From contig NC_088306.1 in NCBI RefSeq assembly GCF_032854445.1, forward strand, positions 12,891,386 to 12,955,385: a stretch of 64,000 bases of DNA. Direction: 5' to 3'. The stretch comes from Liolophura sinensis. Taxonomy: Eukaryota; Mollusca; Polyplacophora; Chitonida; Chitonidae. The position numbers and the translations under genes were made by a program. Below the pieces are notes generated by a model. That model was not told where the DNA came from. It saw nothing but the letters and a program-made list of their open reading frames with translations, and searched no databases. This document shows, one piece after another, positions 47,040 through 64,000 of the stretch. Position 1 is the stretch's first letter. Every line of letters starts with the position of its first letter.

Positions 47040-47308
47040 GGGCCCAGTTGTTCAAAATTGGTTCAAGACTTAATACCAGATTTAAGTTTAAGCTGAGTGT
47101 TCAATTTTGTACTGAGTCTAAAAAAAAAGCTGTAAAACATAATATTAAATATGAACTAAACCTGCTCCTGCTATACTTTGACTTTGGAGAACTGCATTGG
47201 CTAGATAGAGTGACTAGATAAGTGACTAGATAGAGTTTTTCTAAAAATTTAAATATAAAATATGACTTAATACCAGGATTAGCTAATACATGTTTGAACA
47301 ACTGGGCC
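47040..47308. mobile_element. MITE with GGCCCAGTTGTTCAAA ends
   Basis: 269 bp. Left end GGGCCCAGTTGTTCAAAA and right end TTTGAACAACTGGGCC are inverted repeats; inner parts also pair (TTAATACCAG / CTGGTATTAA). ATG flanks both sides. No coding capacity. Confidence 0.75.
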
Positions 47309-48293
47309 ATGATGACAAGTCATTAGGTGTGCTTGCATCTTCTTGTGGTGCCAAAGAGCTACAGCCACTGAAGTATCATGCCTAAGACACTATTTTTAAA
47401 GTCTTTAGTATGTTTCTCATTATTCTATACAGCCAGCTGAAAGAAGTAATGGAATTTCCTCTTATTTTCTCCTATACTCAAGTCATGTATTCAGTATTTT
47501 AGTGTCCATTTAAGCTGAACATTACCACTATTAAAGCTACTGCAATTACAGCCAAGGAACCACTTTGAAGTGCAGGGGCTGTGCTACATATAAACTTGTG
47601 CTCCATAGTCTAAACTTGGATGAGGTTTCTGCAAATGCATGTAGTCCAAGAAACAATGCATTGACATTTTTGACATTTATTCATGTGGGTGTCACTGATG
47701 TCATAGCTTGTTGAATGATAGGTAGTCTATTTACAACACCCTGGTTTTTCTGAGAATCTCTCCCATGACTCATAGTCACAATATGCAGAATTCCAACAAA
47801 TTTTCATTTACTCTATTTTTGTATCTCTTAATTTTGCTACACTGAGCACTGTCTTTTACAACTACATTCTTAACCCTATAGCCGCCATCCTAGGCAGTAC
47901 TGTAGTCCTCCTAATTGATATGCAGATGAACACACAGTTACAGAGCTAAAACTGCAGACATTGGGTTCAATGCAGTTCAGTCCAATTCCAAATGAGGCTG
48001 TGTAGCAGTATGCAGGCAGGTTTCAGTTGGACAGGAGTGGGTGGGTGACTTTCAGGGGGAGGGCGGGGGCAGGGATTGGGTACAGGGCGGTATTTCTACA
48101 ACCATTTCACTTGTTTGCAAGGCGTTTATTCAAGCATATTCTGAAGGAATTCTTCTTTGTACGCTGATAAAATTATGCTTTTTATGAAGCCCTGAAAATG
48201 TCTACAAAATTGTCTAGGCCTATCACGTTCACTTAAATTGTGTGCTTTCAATAGCTGTGCTAGCTAGGACACTAAGTACGATTACTAAGCACC

Positions 48294-48853
48294 CAGTGAG
48301 GGTCACATGGACGTCCTCGTTGACAATTTCATTAACAATAGCAGCTTGAACCCTACCTTACATTTGGTATGCACTGAATGCCAGGGTCGACCAAACTGTA
48401 GACTAGTTATGTCACAATCAGTAGCGGTAAACCATCTTTTAACAGTAATCCAGCCGTTTACACCTTTGAATCGAACAAGTTGAGCCAACATCCGTCATGT
48501 TTTGAATCTGAACTTCTGCAAATCCGCAGCAAGATACATGTACCTGCTGGCTAGCTGTTGGTGAGATAAACTGCTGACAATGAAATCAAAATTCTATAGT
48601 TCCCTGAAATTTGAATGCAATAAAAATGGTCAAAAAGAAATAAATTCATAACAAAAAGTTACATTGGAGGAAACTGTTCAATTTGAAGTTTAAACAGCTG
48701 GGTTACTGTTAATAGATGGTTTACCGATGCTCGGTTTGCTGTGACATAACTACACTTTGGTCGAGTCAGTGCATACCAAATGTAATGAAGTGTCTAAGCT
48801 GTTATTTCTTAATTTTTGAAATTGTCTGCGTGGATCTTATGTGACCAGCACTG
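48294..48853. mobile_element. Foldback element with ~160-bp inverted arms
   Basis: Ends CAGTGAGGGTCACAT and ATGTGACCAGCACTG. The arms share CATTTGGTATGCACTGA, AGTTATGTCACA, GGTAAACCATCT and TAACAGTAA in inverse order. About 560 bp. CAGTG ends recall hAT-type elements, but no clean 8-bp duplication is visible. Confidence 0.75.
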
Positions 48854-49636
48854 AGCGCAACGATGTGGTGTCCCAGCTAGCTGAGTGATCGTTAAACAAT
48901 TTTGATTGTGTGGCTTTGTGGGCCTTCCGTACAGTAACCAAAACTGTATAACAAGTAATCCAAATGAATGATCATGGAGTAAAGATTCACTTGCTGCCTT
49001 ATCATCAAGATCACTCGACCCTACTTCAGGATAAAACAAATTCTGCCAAACCGCATGACGTGTAAACATGAAACGTTGTCAACACAAAACCTTCCCGAAG
49101 GACCACGTCATTTCGTTGTACGACACACTGTCCTGTTTGTTACTTTTCCTGTTTCAGTGCACTAGTTTACATGCATGCACATGACAAATCTTCAATTTTT
49201 AGTTGGCTCTAAAAATAACAGTGACAAGAGAAATCAGGAGCAAAACATGCGCATCATAATGCAACGTTCATGTTCAATTCAGCATCCTAAACAACATCTC
49301 GTAAAAGGCAAAACTTCCATGCATAATAGAACGGCAACTATCGCCATAACAACCTTCACGTTCGTCTCGGCTTAAGGTTATTGTAGCAGACGACTTTCCT
49401 CCACAGACACTGTCGACATTTTCTAGACCACATGTGACCTTGACTAGACCAATCGGATGCCACAAACATCATCATTTTCCGGTAGCAATGCGCATGTGTA
49501 ATCAAATGACAGCGAGGCTCCTAACGTGGCGAGGCAAGTCATCGACGATCGCTCTATGCTAATTTCCTGTTTCTGATCAACTAAGGTAGTAAAACTGTCT
49601 TCTCTAAGGGATATAGAGTACCAAAAAGTCTCCACC

Positions 49637-61195
<11,559 letters not shown>

Positions 61196-61419
61196 TGAGG
61201 TTTTTCTTTAAAATATTTCATGGACTAATGTTTTGATTAGTTATGCTACCTGTATGTTTTTTTATTTTTGTCTTGATACATATGTTAAACGTGTTCTTTA
61301 AGCCCTGTTCCTCCATCATGTCCACTGTCCTCGGTAATTTGGTGACAGTGGTCGATTTATAAGGCATGTTAGGTTGCTAACATGAAGTTTATTGGCAATC
61401 ATTTGCCATCCACTAGTAT

Positions 61420-61574
61420 GGAGCCATGGGCCACTTTCACTAAACTTTGTAAGTCACAACTCTGGTAACTTTTTTCGTAAAAGACGTCGTCTAGGTTCCA
61501 GTGCCAAGTCATTTACGAGAAAAGTTACGAAAAAGTGATTTACAAATTTTTGTGAATGTGGCCCCCAGGGCTCC
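61420..61574. mobile_element. 155-bp foldback/MITE-like palindrome
   Basis: GGAGCCATGGGCCACTTTCAC pairs with the right end GTGAATGTGGCCCCCAGGGC, and CTTTGTAAGTCAC with GTGATTTACAAA. Almost the whole element is one imperfect hairpin. Confidence 0.7.
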
Positions 61575-62120
61575 AAAGTGGCCCAAGGGCACCAGATAGT
61601 GTATTTACGTAAACTATGCGTTGATGTCACCTTAAAACTCAGGCTATATTTTACCTTATGCATACATCTTTGTTAACTGCACAAAGAACTGTATTCTCCT
61701 ACATATCATCTTTTGAAGCACATGTTATAAAAATGCCAACTTGCTGGAACAGCCCTTGTCACATTCATGCGTATGAGCCTCCGTGGAAGGAAACATGTGC
61801 ATAGGGCGTCAATGCGCAGCTGTCTTTTTATGTCCGCCACTTTGATTGCTTTAAACCGGCAAATCCAAACCACTTGTTTTACGAATTCCCGTGTAAACAT
61901 TTAAAACATTTAAAAGAGAAATGTAACTAATTTGCTTGTATTTTGTTGCTGCAAAGGGCTTCGTGAAATTTGAACTTTTTGCAGTGTCAGGGAGATAACT
62001 CAAACTGACATAAAGTGTGTGCCCCCTCCCCCTCCTTTTCTTGTGAAATAACAGGGTTTATTCTGTTTCCATAGTGTTCAATCACCTCAATTAGTAAGTG
62101 ACTATCCATACACTTAAACG

Positions 62121-62269
62121 GTACGTGGGAAGGTCAGCCAGCAACCTGCAGATGGTTGTGGGTTTCCCCCGGGCTCTGCCCAGTTTCCTCTCACCATAAT
62201 GCTGGCCATCGTCATATAAGTGAAATATTCTTGAGTATGGCATAAAACACCAATCAAATAAATAAATAA
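62121..62269 (+). mobile_element. 5'-truncated SINE with 13-bp target duplication
   Basis: Starts GTACGTGGGAAGGTCAGCC and ends CAATCAAATAAATAAATAA. ATACACTTAAACG flanks it perfectly at 62108-62120 and 62270-62282. Confidence 0.9.
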
Positions 62270-63249
62270 ATACACTTAAACGAAAATGATGAGGGATTAT
62301 GGTAATTTTTACCATACAAAAGCCAGTGGTAATTAAATCTTCACAAAACACCAAGCTTTATATGATGAACATAATATTATAAATCAGTTCCCGGTAGTAG
62401 AAATTGTTGGTAACCGGCAAGATGTTTCCTAGGTCAAAAGTACACGAAACTGAAAAAATGTTTTTCAGCAATTCTGAAATCCTCATGCCTGCATAAGTCC
62501 GGCAGTTGTCGACCACAATAGAATATGACTGGTGCTTACTGTACTGGCTGGGAGTGTCCAGTGTAAAACTTGCCCATGATTATATCTAATATACTTTAGT
62601 AACCCATTTGCGCAACTATGGGCTGTGCAAAAATAAGTTACTAAAAATATCTACTCGGCTTGTTGTATTGTTTGACATGGGAACCTTTGGGAAACGTTCT
62701 GTCTCAAATTAGTATTAAACGGATTGAACTAATCTGCACTTTTTCTCTTGGTGGAACAAAATTTCGGTTCTGTGAATTTCAATCCTGGGGAACTACAAGG
62801 AACATTCAACCGAAAAAGATTTTACTCATACAGGTTTCCTTTTTTTACTCATCATTGCCTTAAAGGCATGAGTAAAAAAAACTGCATGCTGAAAACTTCA
62901 CTGGAGCCCTGTGGAGTACAAAAACATGTTGAGCTCCTGTGGCTTTTGACTGAAAATCTGTGGAAAGGTTTGTCAGTTGCTTTTTGGTGTCCCGGCATAT
63001 TGAGGCTCAGTTTCCTCCAACTATTAATTGATCACTGTACCAGTCAGTCAGTCAATCAGTCAAGAGACTGATTCCTCTCCACATGTAGTTCAGTATGAGG
63101 TTTTATTTGTATATAGGTGTCATAAGTGTAACTTTTGTCATTTAAATTCAAGGTATTGATGCTGATGATCACGGTCATGATGATTGTAGCATTAACTGTC
63201 CAAATTACAGCAAATGGTTGTGATTTCCTGTTTATAGTCTTACAGAAGT

Positions 63250-64000
63250 ACATGCATATATGTGGGTGTTGAGGTACATATATGTGTGGGTGTTGAGGTA
63301 CATATATGTGTGGGCGTTGAGGTACATATATATGCAGATGTTGAAGTACATATATATGTGGATGTTGAGGTACATATATGCATGGATGTTGAGGTACATA
63401 TATGTGTGGGTGTTGAGGTACATATATGTTTGGGTGTTGAGGTACATATATGTTTGGGTGTTGAGGTACATATATATGCGGATGTTGAGGTACATATATA
63501 TGTGGATGTTGAGGTACATATATGCGTGGGTGTTGAGGTACATATATGCGTGGATGTTGAGGTACATACGTGTGTGGGTGTTGAGGTACATATGTGTGTG
63601 GGTGTTGAGGTACATATATATGTGGATGTTGAGGTACATATATATATGGATGTTGAGGTACATATATGCATGGATGTTGAGGTACACATATGTGTGGGTG
63701 TTGAGGTACATATATATGTGGATGTTGAGGTACATATATATATGGATGTTGAGGTACATATATGCATGGATGTTGAGGTACACATGTGTGGGTGTTGAGG
63801 TACATATATGTGTGGGTGTTGAGGTACATATATATGCGGATGTTGAAGTACATATATAAGTGGGTGTTGAGGTACATATATAAGTGGGTGTTGAGGTACA
63901 TATATGTATGGGTGTTAAGGTACATATATGCGTGGATGTTGAGGTACATATGTGTGTGGGTGTTGAGGTACATATATGTGTGGGTGTTGAGGTACATATA
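63250..64000. repeat. 24-bp minisatellite reaching the window end
   Basis: At least 31 units of GTGGGTGTTGAGGTACATAT plus ATGT with ATGTGGA/GCATGGA variants. Several frames on both strands stay open (MYLNTHTY, EVHICVGV); these are not genes. Confidence 0.95.

Larger units (their letters stand above)
43632..49636. other. Intergenic, 6 kb, between gene B and RAB6
   Basis: No exon recognised. Contains a two-unit ~65-bp repeat (44877-45005), a SINE tail (45.42-45.50 kb) and two inverted-repeat elements (47.04 and 48.29 kb). Confidence 0.5.

Noticed and set aside
63056-63997. Long minus-strand open frame (313 codons, MYLNTHTY repeats) and its plus-strand partners
   Set aside because: It is the translation of a 24-bp minisatellite. 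Several frames on both strands are open with the same period, and it lies inside a RAB6 intron.

Overview
This is a nuclear window from an invertebrate animal. It has GT-AG introns, an innexin/pannexin channel gene with the innexin cysteine layout, about twenty copies or fragments of tRNA-derived SINEs, and a very high load of minisatellites. I infer a lophotrochozoan, probably a mollusc; the sequence does not settle the species. No CRISPR, operon, prokaryotic or viral gene was seen.

Five protein-coding genes can be supported. (1) MIPEP, mitochondrial intermediate peptidase (M3 zinc peptidase), + strand, about 1.25-18.2 kb: 14 exons including the HEFGH active site and the stop; 5' exons lie before the window. 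(2) An innexin/pannexin-family channel subunit, - strand, 31.6-27.7 kb, two exons, about 660 residues. (3) and (4) Two tandem paralogous ankyrin-repeat plus SOCS-box genes, - strand, 38.7-35.5 kb and 43.6-39.6 kb, three exons each, with matching intron positions and phases. (5) RAB6, + strand, from 49.6 kb: five exons in the window, the rest beyond its end.

Tandem arrays fill much of the remaining DNA: 27-bp, 36-bp and about 21-bp arrays at 0.4-3.1 kb, 97-bp at 7.8-8.4 kb, 55-bp at 9.5 kb, about 23-bp at 13.1-14.2 kb, 119-bp at 14.6-15.1 kb, 16-bp and 42-bp at 16-17.3 kb, about 71-bp at 20.2-22.3 kb, 73-bp at 24.6-26.8 kb, 40-bp at 29.7-31.4 kb, 27-bp at 35.9-36.4 kb, 30-bp at 52.4 kb and 24-bp from 63.25 kb to the window edge. 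Most long open frames outside the five genes are periodic translations of these arrays.

The most unusual theme is that several arrays contain or touch splice junctions. One MIPEP exon has five tandem copies of its 5' part and 3' splice site upstream. Another has three extra in-frame copies of its last 99 nt, each with a GTAAG donor. The ASB-like and innexin arrays start at or within a few bases of a splice site. There are also four foldback or MITE-like elements (one inserted in a SINE with a TTAA target duplication), a second copy of one of them, a LINE reverse-transcriptase relic, and two SINE insertions with perfect 13-bp target duplications.

The genes have unrelated cellular roles (mitochondrial presequence processing, membrane channel, candidate Cullin5 ubiquitin-ligase adaptors, Golgi trafficking). 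Nothing suggests a functional cluster apart from the duplicated ankyrin/SOCS pair.
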